NCBI RefSeq assembly: GCF_014077625.1
Contig: NZ_JACFXU010000014.1
Span: 620,001-684,000, forward strand
Source of the DNA: Sediminihaliea albiluteola
Lineage (GTDB): Bacteria; Pseudomonadota; Gammaproteobacteria; Pseudomonadales; Halieaceae
Reading direction: 5' to 3'
DNA length: 64,000 nt
Within the stretch, counting starts at the first letter, position 1, and each line of letters opens with the position of its first letter. The notes under the pieces are model-generated. The model was not told the origin of the DNA and ran no database searches. It was given only the letters and a program-made list of their open reading frames with translations. The position numbers and the translations under genes were made by a program. Shown piece after piece: positions 1 to 8,407 of the stretch.

Positions 1-69
1 ACTATCAAGTTCCATAACCCTAATGTCACAGACGCTTGCGGCTGCGGCGAAAGCTTCAGCATCAATTAA
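1..69 (+). CDS. A-type Fe-S carrier (SufA/IscA/ErpA family), C-terminal end only
   Basis: Only the last 22 codons are inside the window, in frame from base 1 and ending at TAA 67-69. The residues CGCGESFSI match the C-terminal cysteine pair (Cys-Gly-Cys) that A-type carriers use to hold a transferred iron-sulfur cluster. The gene is followed after 9 bp by sufT and then sufE, so SufA is the most likely member of the family, but IscA or ErpA cannot be excluded from the tail alone. Confidence 0.85.
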   Translation, partial: TIKFHNPNVTDACGCGESFSIN

Positions 70-78
70 GGCCCTGCA

Positions 79-618
79 ATGAGCTCAGAAAGAACTCTGC
101 TGACTACTCAGCGCGACTGCCCAGGGCGTCTGGTGCCCGTGGGTGACGAGGTCGTTATACCAGCCAACACTTTCGTCACTCTTACGCAAGCGCTAGGTGG
201 CAACTACACCGTCATTTACAACGGCAACATGGTGCGCGTTGACGGCACTGACGCAGACGCTCTTGGTCTTGAGCGACTCCAGCTAGAATTTGAGCCTCCG
301 GCCGACAAGCAAATCAGTGAAGAGCAAGTGTGGGAGGCCCTACACACGGTTTTCGACCCCGAAGTTCCGGTCGACCTTGTCAATCTCGGCTTGATCTACA
401 AACTGACCATCGATCAAGAAATGGGCCGAGTCGAGGTTCAAATGACTCTCACCGCTCCGGGCTGTGGCATGGGGCCGGTACTGGTCGGTGATGTCAAATA
501 CCGGGTTGCCCAAGTGCCCTACGTCAAGAGTGTAGCGGTTGACCTGGTCTTTGACCCGCCTTGGAACCGCGACATGATGTCAGAAGAAGCCAAACTTGAA
601 ACAGGCATGTTTTACTAA
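79..618 (+). CDS. sufT: SufT, Fe-S cluster assembly auxiliary protein (DUF59/MIP18)
   Basis: This 179-residue protein has the arrangement of bacterial SufT: an N-terminal segment of about 80 residues and a C-terminal DUF59/MIP18 domain (about 80-165) with the motif LTAPGCGMG, Cys at about 129. DUF59 proteins help mature Fe-S proteins; the eukaryotic relative is MIP18/CIA2. It lies between an A-type carrier and SufE with short spacing, so it is probably cotranscribed in the tail of a SUF operon. The start is ATG at 79, 9 bp after the preceding stop. The family is clear; the exact client proteins are not known from sequence. Confidence 0.9.
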   Translation: MSSERTLLTTQRDCPGRLVPVGDEVVIPANTFVTLTQALGGNYTVIYNGNMVRVDGTDADALGLERLQLEFEPPADKQISEEQVWEALHTVFDPEVPVDLVNLGLIYKLTIDQEMGRVEVQMTLTAPGCGMGPVLVGDVKYRVAQVPYVKSVAVDLVFDPPWNRDMMSEEAKLETGMFY

Positions 619-631
619 GGAAACACCCCGC

Positions 632-1075
632 ATGACACAAGGCACGAACCCCTTCGGCCACAGCATCACTGACGACGACATTGTAGAAACCCTATCATTC
701 TTCGATGACTGGGAAGACCGCTACAAATACATCATCGATCTGGGTAAAGAGTTGCCCGCCATGCCCGAGGAGCTTCGCACAGAAGAGCGCAAGATTCGCG
801 GCTGCCAAAGCCAAGTATGGATTAACACCCGCTTAGAGCAGGGACGCTTGGAGATGGATGTAGACAGTGATGCCTTTATCGTTAAAGGCTTATTGGGGGT
901 CGTGCTGGCCGCCTACAACAACAAAACCCCTGCCCAAGTGCTGGCCTTTGACGTAGACGACTACTTCGGCAAACTGGAATTACTGAGCCATTTATCGCCT
1001 ACCCGCGGCAATGGTTTGCGCGCCATGGTAGCTCGCATTCAAAGCATTGCCGCGGAAGCGGCTCAAGCCAGCTGA
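632..1075 (+). CDS. sufE: SufE, cysteine desulfuration protein
   Basis: SufE takes persulfide sulfur from the desulfurase SufS and passes it to the SufBCD scaffold. The motif GCQSQVW contains the persulfide-accepting cysteine, here about residue 58, and the length (147 residues) is normal. An in-frame ATG at 596 exists inside the end of sufT, but the ATG at 632 is preferred: it follows a purine-rich TAAGGA at 615-620 and gives an N-terminus typical of the family. It is the last recognisable SUF gene here. Confidence 0.92.
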   Translation: MTQGTNPFGHSITDDDIVETLSFFDDWEDRYKYIIDLGKELPAMPEELRTEERKIRGCQSQVWINTRLEQGRLEMDVDSDAFIVKGLLGVVLAAYNNKTPAQVLAFDVDDYFGKLELLSHLSPTRGNGLRAMVARIQSIAAEAAQAS

Positions 1076-1084
1076 TAGCGTCCT

Positions 1085-1741
1085 ATGAAACTATTTTATT
1101 ATCCCGGTGCTTGCTCAATCATTCCTCATATTGCACTGGAGGAGCTTGATGCGCCCTACTCCGCAGTCATGGTTGATTTTAACGCCGGTGAGCAACTATC
1201 CGCTGAATACCGAGCAATCAACCCTTTATTACAGGTGCCAGCACTAGCTTGCGATGAAGGCACTATTACACAAACTCCAGCAATCCTAAGCTACCTCGCA
1301 CTACGCTACCCCGACAGTGGACTAATAGAGTCCAGCTCCCCTTGGCAATTCGCCAAGATGCAGTCCTTTCATATGTTTATCGCAACGACAATTCATATAC
1401 TGTTTCGACAGATATCTATGCCCCATGAATTTGTTGCTGACGAAAGCGCCCAAGCCTCGCTTAAGGCGAGGGTTCCCTCGATGTCCAATCATTATTTTCA
1501 ATTTATCGAGGATCAATTAAAGGCTGGCGGTCCCTGGGTACACGGCGACAAGTTCTCTGCCTCCGATATCTACCTTTATGCATTTGCTAGCTATTTGAAG
1601 ATTGGCGACCGCGGTGATCTGAAACGCTTTGAAGCTATTTCAGCCCACCGCCAGCGGGTCCTCGCTAGACCAGCAGTAAAACGCGTACTCCTTAAGGAGA
1701 CCGAGGCAGGGGGGGATATCCCCATGTCACTATTTAATTAA
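1085..1741 (+). CDS. Glutathione S-transferase family protein
   Basis: A 218-residue cytosolic GST. The N-terminal thioredoxin-like half begins MKLFYYPGACSIIPHIALEE, with the YxxGACS pattern of bacterial beta-class-like GSTs, and continues with the cis-proline region QVPAL and the glutathione-contact segment TQTPAILSYLA. The all-helical half follows from about residue 90. It lies 9 bp after sufE and may be read from the same transcript. The substrate cannot be predicted; detoxification or glutathione-dependent reduction is the usual role. Confidence 0.85.
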   Translation: MKLFYYPGACSIIPHIALEELDAPYSAVMVDFNAGEQLSAEYRAINPLLQVPALACDEGTITQTPAILSYLALRYPDSGLIESSSPWQFAKMQSFHMFIATTIHILFRQISMPHEFVADESAQASLKARVPSMSNHYFQFIEDQLKAGGPWVHGDKFSASDIYLYAFASYLKIGDRGDLKRFEAISAHRQRVLARPAVKRVLLKETEAGGDIPMSLFN

Positions 1742-1780
1742 ATAATCCTGCCTTCGCCATCTGGGTATTACAGCTGATGA

Positions 1781-3142
1781 CTACTGGAGCTGATAACAGG
1801 GCTTATAGTTGGCTTGGTTTTCGCCCAGCTTCATCCGCCCCTCTTCCACCAACATCTGCAGTAGTTTATCCATGGCATGCAGCAACTCCGGATCACCACG
1901 CAACTGATATGGACCGTGGCGCTTGACCTGTTCAATACCGAAGGCTTTTACGTTACCCGCTACCAAACCTGAAAACGCTTTGCGCAGCTGGCTGGCCAGC
2001 TCATGCCCAGGTAAGTCTCGTGATAAATTGAGGCCGGCCATATTCTCGTGTGTAGGCACAAAAGGCTCTTGCAGGGAGCTGTCGATCTTCAAGTCCCAGT
2101 TGTAATAGTAAGCTTGGTGCGTTTTGCGCCGCTGATCATGCACGCCAGTTACCGCTTGACGCACCATGCGACCGACCTCATCGGGTTGACCAGTAATCAC
2201 TTGATAGTAGTTACGTACCTCAGGCCCTAGGCTAACAACTAAAAACTCCTCCAGTTGCGCAAAATACTCGCTGCACTCATCCATACCAGCAAAGACTAGA
2301 GGCACTGCATTTTCATTACCGGGGTACATCAGGATGCTCAAGAGATAAAGCACCTCCTCCACCGTACCAACACCACCGGGGAAGACGATAATGGTGTGCG
2401 CCAAGCGAACAAAAGCTTCCAAGCGCTTCTCGATATCCGGCATGATCACCAGCTCGTTAACGATCGCATTGGGCGACTCTGAGGCAATAATACCCGGCTC
2501 ACTAATACCTATGTAACGGCCATTTTTAATTTGCTGTTTCGCATGACCAACCGCAGCACCTTTCATCGGACCTTTCATCGCCCCGATGCCGCAGCCGGTG
2601 ACAATATCGAGCCCGCGCAAACCGAGCTCATAACCCACTTGCTTAGCGTAATCATATTCCTGGCGCGGAATCGCATGGCCACCCCAACAGACTACCAGCT
2701 GTGGCTGCAGGTCTGGCCGCACAACACCCGCATTACGCAGAATACGAAACACCGTATTGGTCGCCTGCTCTGAGCTCAGCGGCGGCTCTTGACCACCGGT
2801 AATTTTATAATCGGTGAACACAATATCGCGCAGCGCAGAAAACAAGTGCTCTTGAATACCGTAGATCATCCGACCGTCAACAAAAGCCTGAGCTGGCGCA
2901 TTGATCAACTCTAAGCGAACACCACGAGGTTGCTGCAAGAGGTGTATTTCAAAATCAGAGTAATGAGCATATATTTCTGCCGCATCATCTTTATCACTGT
3001 CGGTATGGAGAATCGCTAGAGCACAATTGCGAAATACCTCATAGAGATCGCGCCGGCTCGAAGTAAGACCTTCAATTTCAGCGCGAGACAGGAGGTTAAG
3101 GGACTTCACAGGGTGAATCAGAGCGTGTGGCAGCTTTTCCAT
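1781..3142 (-). CDS. ppnN: PpnN, nucleotide 5'-monophosphate nucleosidase (YgdH, LOG family)
   Basis: The protein has 453 residues, almost the length of E. coli PpnN/YgdH, which cleaves purine and pyrimidine nucleoside monophosphates to base and ribose 5-phosphate and is controlled by (p)ppGpp. The central Rossmann-like LOG domain shows the motif PGGVGTVEEVLYLL, with the related segment VTGCGIGAMKGPMKGA upstream. The flanking N- and C-terminal regions present in PpnN but absent from short LOG proteins are also there. It is transcribed alone, convergent with the GST gene; no partner gene is adjacent. Confidence 0.93.
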   Translation of the reverse strand: MEKLPHALIHPVKSLNLLSRAEIEGLTSSRRDLYEVFRNCALAILHTDSDKDDAAEIYAHYSDFEIHLLQQPRGVRLELINAPAQAFVDGRMIYGIQEHLFSALRDIVFTDYKITGGQEPPLSSEQATNTVFRILRNAGVVRPDLQPQLVVCWGGHAIPRQEYDYAKQVGYELGLRGLDIVTGCGIGAMKGPMKGAAVGHAKQQIKNGRYIGISEPGIIASESPNAIVNELVIMPDIEKRLEAFVRLAHTIIVFPGGVGTVEEVLYLLSILMYPGNENAVPLVFAGMDECSEYFAQLEEFLVVSLGPEVRNYYQVITGQPDEVGRMVRQAVTGVHDQRRKTHQAYYYNWDLKIDSSLQEPFVPTHENMAGLNLSRDLPGHELASQLRKAFSGLVAGNVKAFGIEQVKRHGPYQLRGDPELLHAMDKLLQMLVEEGRMKLGENQANYKPCYQLQ

Positions 3143-3471
3143 ACAAAAGGTCCGTTGGCATTCAGAAGCTTGCTATTTTAGCATTTTCTTCCTAGCGAAG
3201 TGTGTCGCTACTCAAAGGATAAGCTGGGAAAGCTTTATCGCTCTATCTTAAGTCTGAGCCATGCCAGCCACTGAATCGGCGCAATAATTCGCGATTGGTT
3301 TAGTTCGGCTTATAGCAAACTTAGATGTTGTCCGAGACAATAAACACTTGAGTAGGCCACCTAGAGCCGTCAACACAAACACCCTGTGTCTAATACAAAC
3401 CGTCTTTTGCTGAAAAAATTTAATAACCCAGAGCTGACCAGGCTCTCACAAACCCTAAACATAAACAGTTA
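3143..3471. other. Intergenic region, divergent promoters
   Basis: A 329-bp gap between the divergently transcribed ppnN (minus) and SDR gene (plus). I see no ORF, RNA gene or strong hairpin. It must hold both promoters, but no convincing -35/-10 pair stands out. The segment before the SDR gene is AT-rich. Confidence 0.5.
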
Positions 3472-4254
3472 ATGAGAAAAACCATGACCACTGATATTAC
3501 TCCCTCTAACATTCACTATGATTACAGCGGCGCTGCAGTGCTCGTCACAGGCGGCACCAGCGGTATCGGCGCGGCAATTGCCGAAGCATTTCAAGCGTCT
3601 GGCGCTGAGGTCACTATCACCGGCACCCGTAGCACTGCCAGTGACTACGAGCTGGACTTGTCGAAATATCAATACCTTCAGCTTGATGTAGAAAACACAG
3701 AAAGCATCGATAGCGTAGCAAATGCCTTGCCACGACTGGATATCCTGGTAAATAACGGCGGCGTTGCGCTGCCCAGCTTGGGTCTGGACGAATCTGATCC
3801 GGACGTTTTCCAGCGCGCTGTACAAATGCACCTAGTAAGCGCCCACCGCATGGCCGAGCGCTGCAAAGACAAGCTTGCCAAAAGCGCATTACCTGGCGGC
3901 GCCTCCGTCATCGGCATAGCCTCTATGAGCTCGTTCTTCGGCATGGAGATCGTGCCGGGTTATGGCTCGGCAAAAACCGGCCTCGTTGGCATGACCCGCG
4001 CTTTGGCTGTGGCTTGGGGCAAGCACAACATCCGAGTTAATGCGGTCGCCGCCGGCCTCACCGCCAGTCGCATGACTGCAGCCACAGTCGCCAATGCAGA
4101 GTGGTCTGCCCCCACCCTGGCACGTACCCCTGCTGGACGACTGGGCGAGCCGACAGATATTGCCGCACCAGTACTATTTTTAAGCAGCGCCGGCGCCTCA
4201 TGGATCACCGGACAAACTTTAGCCGTAGATGGTGGCTATACCATCTCAGGCTAA
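3472..4254 (+). CDS. SDR family NAD(P)-dependent oxidoreductase
   Basis: A classical short-chain dehydrogenase of 260 residues. It has the cofactor loop TGGTSGIG near the N-terminus, NNGG in the NNAG position, a catalytic YGSAK (YxxxK), and the C-terminal segment GQTLAVDGGYTISG. The sequence before the cofactor site is short, as in classical SDRs acting on small alcohols or ketones. Two ATG codons, 3472 and 3484, are possible starts; neither has a strong ribosome-binding site. It stands alone, divergent from ppnN. The substrate is unknown. Confidence 0.88.
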   Translation: MRKTMTTDITPSNIHYDYSGAAVLVTGGTSGIGAAIAEAFQASGAEVTITGTRSTASDYELDLSKYQYLQLDVENTESIDSVANALPRLDILVNNGGVALPSLGLDESDPDVFQRAVQMHLVSAHRMAERCKDKLAKSALPGGASVIGIASMSSFFGMEIVPGYGSAKTGLVGMTRALAVAWGKHNIRVNAVAAGLTASRMTAATVANAEWSAPTLARTPAGRLGEPTDIAAPVLFLSSAGASWITGQTLAVDGGYTISG

Positions 4255-4268
4255 AGACCATGCACCAG

Positions 4269-4319
4269 CTCAGCTACGAGTGCGCAGAGAACTCCACAGT
4301 TCTTGCACTCCTAGCTGAG
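4269..4319. terminator. Strong hairpin after the SDR gene
   Basis: CTCAGCTA (4269-4276) pairs with TAGCTGAG (4312-4319), and the inner parts GAGTGC and AGAACT pair with AGTTCT and GCACTC, giving a long nearly continuous stem with a small loop. It begins 15 bp after the SDR stop. There is no T tract, so it may stop transcription weakly or protect mRNA ends. It lies between convergent genes and could serve both. Confidence 0.55.
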
Positions 4320-4474
4320 TCTGGGCAGCACAAAGGAAGTTAAGTTGAATTTCGCTGCTTATTTGCAATAAAAACCGCTACTCCCAAGCCTGATAGCGAT
4401 GTTAGAAACAAGAGCCCTAATACAGCTAAAACCTGATTAAGCTGCTGCAATTTTTAGCCGTCAACCGCAGAGCC

Positions 4475-5692
4475 TCAAGGGAAAAGCCATAACTGGGAGA
4501 CGCTGGCGATGACACACCATAGCACCACAATGAGTGGGGACACTCGCCACACAGCAAGTAGAGCGAACGCGACCACCGCAACGGCCAGGTCTGTCGGGCT
4601 GCTTACGCCAGAGATGAAAATGGGGTCATAAAGGGCGGCAGCCAGCAGGCCAACCACTGCAGCATTAACACCGGCAATAGCTCGGCCCGCGGTCGGGTAG
4701 CGTGAAACTGCACCCCAGAAAGGAAGAACGCCAGCGACCAAAAGGAAGCCCGGCAAAAACATAAAGACCAAGGCCGTAGCTGCCATTAGGTAGGTATTTT
4801 CCAAAGGCGACAATACCGCGCCAAGGTAGGCTGAGAAAGCAAACATTGGCCCAGGAATTGCCTGAGATGCACCGTAGCCAGACAGAAATTGCTCTGCTGT
4901 GACCCAGGCCGTGGCAACGACCGAATCTTGGAGTAAGGGTAGGACGACATGACCTCCGCCGAATACCAATGCACCCGCTCGATAAAACGCCTCCGCAACA
5001 GACGCGAAATCTGGCCTGCCCGTTGCAATAAGTGGCAGACCAAGCAATAAGCCTCCGAAAATGACAAGCAGAGCCGCGCCAATACGCGGGCCGTAGTAAA
5101 TTTGGAAGCCGCTATCATTCTCTGCTGCCGCTATCTCACGAATAAAGTAAGCGCCAATAACAGCAGCCACTATCACTACGGTAAGCTGGGCCACCGCGGA
5201 AGAGGCGACCAGTAACGCTGCCGCAGACAACACAGCAATAGTTCTTCTTAGTGCGTCAGGACACAATTTCTTAGACATGCCTAAAACGGCATCGGCAACC
5301 ACGGCGCAAGCTACAAGTTTTAAACCATGTACTGCAGCCTCTCCTATAGCACCAGAGAGCAAGGGCAAAGCAGCTGCGAAAGCGAGCAGCATAAGCGCCG
5401 ACGGCAAGGTGAAAGCGACAAAGGCTGCAAGCGCACCGAGCCAACCTGCACGAAGCAAGCCGAGAGTGAAGCCCAGTTGGCTACTGGCTGGGCCCGGCAG
5501 AAACTGGCAGATTGCCAGCAATTGCCCGAACTGCTCATCACTCAGCCAGCGACGACGCTCGACAATCTCAATCCTGAAATAACCCAAATGCGCGATTGGC
5601 CCACCGAAAGAGGTAAGGCCAAGCTTTAAGAACGTCGAGAAAACCTCTGCAGGGCTACCGGAGGGTGTTTTCTTTTCCGCGATTCCAATCAT
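4475..5692 (-). CDS. chrA: ChrA, chromate efflux transporter
   Basis: A long-form CHR-family transporter of 405 residues with two homologous halves. The N-terminal half has LTSFGGPIAHLGYF followed by QFLPGPASSQLG; the C-terminal half has ALVFGGGHVVLPLL followed by AIPGPMFAFSAYLG. Each half is a membrane domain of about five to six segments. ChrA expels chromate from the cytoplasm. It is on the minus strand, and an attC-like site (5729-5793) lies just upstream; no attC is visible downstream, so whether it was a cassette is unclear. Its last codons and 3' flank are duplicated at 6123-6230. Confidence 0.93.
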   Translation of the reverse strand: MIGIAEKKTPSGSPAEVFSTFLKLGLTSFGGPIAHLGYFRIEIVERRRWLSDEQFGQLLAICQFLPGPASSQLGFTLGLLRAGWLGALAAFVAFTLPSALMLLAFAAALPLLSGAIGEAAVHGLKLVACAVVADAVLGMSKKLCPDALRRTIAVLSAAALLVASSAVAQLTVVIVAAVIGAYFIREIAAAENDSGFQIYYGPRIGAALLVIFGGLLLGLPLIATGRPDFASVAEAFYRAGALVFGGGHVVLPLLQDSVVATAWVTAEQFLSGYGASQAIPGPMFAFSAYLGAVLSPLENTYLMAATALVFMFLPGFLLVAGVLPFWGAVSRYPTAGRAIAGVNAAVVGLLAAALYDPIFISGVSSPTDLAVAVVAFALLAVWRVSPLIVVLWCVIASVSQLWLFP

Positions 5693-5728
5693 GAGATAGG
5701 GCTTCGTTTTAATCTAGCACTGAATGCC

Positions 5729-5793
5729 TAACACCGCATTTGCGGCTGGTTTGTAGCACAACGGAAAACCAGTCAGACAACATGCGCTTACTA
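5729..5793 (-). other. attC site (partly degenerate)
   Basis: Plus strand reads CTAACACCGC ... GCGCTTACTAT. The interior (AGCACAACGGAAAACCAGTC) is nearly the same as in the attC at 14947-15016, but the R'' core has decayed from TTGTTAG to TTACTAT. It is the leftmost recognisable attC. Confidence 0.7.
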
Positions 5794-6080
5794 TGTGTTG
5801 ACTTCATAGTCATTGACATCAAATGACTGAATTAACGAAAAATAATCGCTATCTGGGCCGGACTTTCTAAAATCATCTAGCGCCCTACGCGAATTCCATT
5901 TTTCAAAGATATTTACTCTATTCTGATCGATTGGGTCTGGTGACACCGTAAAATCCTCGCAAGCTTCTAACCCCTTGCTTGCAAAATTGCATCACGCGAT
6001 TTTTCAATATACTCATCACGTAAGCCGGACTTCAACATTAGTTGACCGGCAACGATTATTGATATCAGACTACTCTCCAA
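5791..6080 (-). pseudogene. Antibiotic biosynthesis monooxygenase (ABM) domain protein, frameshifted
   Basis: Two minus-strand frames together encode an ABM-type ferredoxin-like monomer of about 95 residues. The first frame gives IIVAGQLMLKSGLRDEYIE; the second gives EACEDFTVSPDPIDQNRVN and then IFEKWNSRRALDDF. The pattern of ...CxDFxVSxDP...N.FExW.S..AL..F is typical of ABM/YgiN-like proteins. A one-base change near 5965-5975 separates the frames. TTG at 6080 is a possible start. The stop TAG (5791-5793) lies at the edge of the attC, as expected of a cassette gene. It is probably inactive unless the frameshift is a sequencing error. Confidence 0.72.
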
Positions 6081-6122
6081 GACATCTAAGGCCCACGTTC
6101 AGGGTCGGCAGCGATATGCGTC

Positions 6123-6230
6123 CTGCTGCAATTTTTAGCCGTCAACGGCAGGAGCTCAAAGGAAAAGCCATAACTACGAGACGCTAGCGATGACATACCA
6201 CAGCAACACAATAATTGGGGACAGTCGCCC
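6123..6230 (-). pseudogene. Copy of the 3' end of chrA
   Basis: This segment matches 4442-4548 closely: about 107 bp with scattered substitutions and almost no gaps. It covers the last 20 or so codons of chrA, including the stop, and about 30 bp of downstream sequence. The match fades beyond 6232, where an unrelated lipoprotein cassette lies. No other part of a second chrA is visible, so this is a remnant of a duplicated copy lost by recombination. Confidence 0.75.
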
Positions 6231-6327
6231 CATGTAGATCGCCTTGGCCCCCTCTTTGTTGCCCGTTCGCCCCCAGTAAATCTGAGCGCCGTCGGCAGTC
6301 CTTACGCCACCATCCGGCATCCAATTA

Positions 6328-6894
6328 TCATTTCATCAGCCCTTCAAGTACTCCATCGGGTGTAACCTTTAGGAGTAGTGTCGCGGGCTTCGATGGCAGA
6401 GTCGACATCGGCTCACCGCGCGCGCGCTCGTTGAAATTAACCTGAAGTTCTTGACTGCCCCTGCTGATCTGCATGGTCTCGGGGACAATTCGGTCGCCAA
6501 CAAAGAATGCGTTGGTTGTGGTATATCCAGAAGGCCTTTTCAGCGCGACAACCACATAGTAGAACGTACCGCTTCCGCCAGCATTCTGCGCAACCCAGAA
6601 CGAGAAGTCCTCCAGGCCGTCCCCATTCAAATCCCCCACTGCCTCCCCGCCGAGGTAGCGTGTTGTTGTCCTGGATGATGAGTTTGCTATTGGCTCGCTC
6701 GAAACACCGTTGACTAGTTCTATCAACGTACCGTCCAGGGTAAAGGATGCGTTCTTGCCAAAGCTCAATGACGCCCCAGAGAGTTGGGCGCCACTCTCAA
6801 CTGTCTCAGGGCTCGGGCCTGGTGAGCTACAAGCTCCCAATCCCAAAACCGCAGCGATGACTAGTGCAATAGCCTTCTGCCTTACCATGATCAT
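6328..6894 (-). CDS. Cassette-encoded lipoprotein, function unknown
   Basis: The predicted 188-residue protein starts with a lipoprotein signal (basic residues, hydrophobic core, lipobox LGAC with Cys at about 22), then a Ser/Pro-rich linker. A central VGDLNGDGLEDFSFW segment resembles the calcium-binding DxNxDGxxD loops of FG-GAP/VCBS-type repeats. It should be anchored in the outer or inner membrane facing the periplasm. It is a minus-strand gene in the cassette array, but its downstream attC is not recognisable. I do not recognise a family. Confidence 0.75.
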   Translation of the reverse strand: MIMVRQKAIALVIAAVLGLGACSSPGPSPETVESGAQLSGASLSFGKNASFTLDGTLIELVNGVSSEPIANSSSRTTTRYLGGEAVGDLNGDGLEDFSFWVAQNAGGSGTFYYVVVALKRPSGYTTTNAFFVGDRIVPETMQISRGSQELQVNFNERARGEPMSTLPSKPATLLLKVTPDGVLEGLMK

Positions 6895-6925
6895 ATATTT
6901 ACCTTATATGTTGAGGTGGGTTTAG

Positions 6926-6976
6926 GATGCCTATCTTCGCAATCACGTGCTCATCCTGTGAACTGCTTTGTTAGCT
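6926..6976 (-). other. Degenerate attC site
   Basis: The R'' end (TTTGTTAGCT, 6966-6975) is good and supplies the stop of the next gene, and the inner arms AGGATG and CATCCT pair. The R' end (expected TAACGCC) is not recognisable, so the left boundary is approximate. Confidence 0.4.
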
Positions 6977-7315
6977 GTCTATTCGCCTAACCGTCATCAA
7001 TAGTGTTGTGCCGCCGGAGCTTATGCTGGCCTCTTCATCGTATTCAAGCAGAAGTGACGGAGTGAATTGCTTCCCATCCACAACTAGGTTGGCGTTTACT
7101 TGGGCCGTATGCTCATCGACCGGACTGAGGGTGAGCTTTAGCATGTATTTCTCCCCTTCCGAAATCGATGCCTCGCTATTAGCTATCACAGCCATAGCGG
7201 GTGAGCTAATAAGATTCCCTTCATCGAATATTTTTGAATCTATAAGAAACGCCTCATCAGCATGTACTGAAGCAGCTGCTAGTGTCAGCATGAGCACCCA
7301 AATCATTTTTCTCAT
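6971..7315 (-). CDS. Small exported cassette protein, unknown
   Basis: The gene encodes 114 residues with a clear signal peptide (MRKMIWVLMLTLAAASVHA, cleavage before DEAF), so it should be periplasmic. The mature part of about 95 residues is acidic and rich in beta-forming residues, without a motif I recognise. The stop TAA (6973-6971) is part of the attC core, a pattern seen in many cassettes here. Confidence 0.72.
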   Translation of the reverse strand: MRKMIWVLMLTLAAASVHADEAFLIDSKIFDEGNLISSPAMAVIANSEASISEGEKYMLKLTLSPVDEHTAQVNANLVVDGKQFTPSLLLEYDEEASISSGGTTLLMTVRRIDS

Positions 7316-7338
7316 TCTTCAATCCCTACCATTACTTT

Positions 7339-7535
7339 GCTTGTATTCAAACACTGATTACTTTTCTACAACATCACCTAGCGTTACATCATTAGAAGCA
7401 GCCATATTATAGATACAATAGCTCATCTTGAGTTCCCCGGTTAATGCGCGTGAATCACCTTTTGATTTATTTCACCATGTAGCAATCGACTTCGCAGCGG
7501 AGCCATCAGAAGAAAGAGCTTTAAGCGCTGTGGGT
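7339..7535 (-). repeat. Fragment copied from the 17148-17543 cassette
   Basis: Matches 17405-17600 along about 195 bp, with several small indels. It includes the first 45 or so codons of the 17148-17543 gene and its upstream leader. The copied reading frame is disrupted by frameshifts and stops just after the start (7478), so it is not functional. The match stops abruptly at 7535/17600, where a truncated protease gene begins. Confidence 0.8.
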
Positions 7536-7847
7536 GGTCGATTTCCACCTCAAATACGTGGGTATGACTTCAACCTTGCCCTCACCTGCACCGGTGCCTT
7601 CGGCGCTCTGGGCAGCAAGTGGAGTTCCAAGAGATTGGGCCAAGTGAAGATCAATCGCGGACGGATCCGTACCACTATCCAACAGCATGTTGAAGGGACC
7701 TGCATCATTTACAAATACCGATACAACTATTTGCTGTCGAATAAACTCAAAGCTTGTCGTTCTGGCTGGGCTCGGAGCTACAGGCATGACATGGCAACCC
7801 CAACATGAACAGCGATAAGGCGATGACCAGGCCTGTACCTCGTTTCA
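7521..7847 (-). pseudogene. Retropepsin-like aspartic protease, frameshifted and truncated
   Basis: ATG at 7847 opens a good signal peptide (MKRGTGLVIALSLFMLGLP), then the frame shifts near 7785-7800. The second frame reads FEFIRQQIVVSVFVNDAGPF followed by NMLLDSGTDPSAIDLHLA. The LLDSGTDPSAI segment is the catalytic Asp-Ser/Thr-Gly of clan AA proteases, which act as periplasmic or membrane-anchored enzymes. The rest of the protease is missing after GEGKVEVIPTYL, where the sequence joins the copied fragment of another cassette. It is thus broken at both ends. Confidence 0.72.
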
Positions 7848-7893
7848 TAATGCCTAGTCCCTTTATAACTTACTGCTTGGCTTGGGCAACCTA

Positions 7894-7969
7894 CTAATCG
7901 CGGCATGCCGTCCAGCACCTGAGCACAGCGACGCACATAAGTGCAGCCGAATGACGCGACTTGTTATGT
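7894..7969 (-). other. attC site
   Basis: Plus strand runs from CTAATCGCGG to GACTTGTTATGT. R' is slightly degenerate (TAATCGC). R'' supplies the stop TAA of the YnfA-like gene. Confidence 0.7.
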
Positions 7970-8296
7970 GCTACGCGGTCCAAACATAATGATTGCCATA
8001 CCGATCAATGCAACGGCTGAGCCTAGCAAATCCCAGGTACTTGGACGGATGCCATCTACCGCCCACAGCCATAGAATTGCCATAAAAATATAAACGCCCC
8101 CATACGCAGCATAGACCCTGCCAGCGGCTGTTGGATGCAAAGTCAGCAGCCAAGCAAATACTGCAAGGCTCAACACACCCGGCACCAGAAGCCAGATAGT
8201 TTTGCCCTCACGAAGCCAGAGGTAAGGCAAATAGCAGCCGACAATTTCCGCCAATGCGGTCACGAGGAAAAGGCCTACGGTTTTCAACTCAGGCAA
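7964..8296 (-). CDS. YnfA/UPF0060 family membrane protein
   Basis: The protein is 110 residues with four hydrophobic helices, and matches the UPF0060 pattern: [20 protein letters not shown] in helix 1, then [20 protein letters not shown] and a conserved [20 protein letters not shown]. The family is related to small multidrug resistance pumps, but its substrate is not established. This is a minus-strand cassette; the stop TAA lies in the attC. Family assignment is strong, function is not. Confidence 0.9.
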   Translation of the reverse strand: MPELKTVGLFLVTALAEIVGCYLPYLWLREGKTIWLLVPGVLSLAVFAWLLTLHPTAAGRVYAAYGGVYIFMAILWLWAVDGIRPSTWDLLGSAVALIGMAIIMFGPRST

Positions 8297-8322
8297 AAGA
8301 ATCTACCCCTTGGCAGCTAGAC

Positions 8323-8407
8323 ATGACGCCCAAATAAGGGGCTGATAAATAGTTGGCTAAAATGCTAAGAGGAGCTTAGCAGTTCCCGCTTAATTTTCTT
8401 GTTATGA
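8323..8407 (-). other. attC site
   Basis: Plus strand runs from TGACGCCCAAATAAGG to CTTGTTATGA, with a self-complementary interior (GCTAAGAGGAGCTTAGC). R'' supplies the stop codon of the next gene. Confidence 0.75.

Noticed and set aside
5277-5629. Plus-strand ORFs inside chrA
   Set aside because: Antisense shadows of the chromate transporter.
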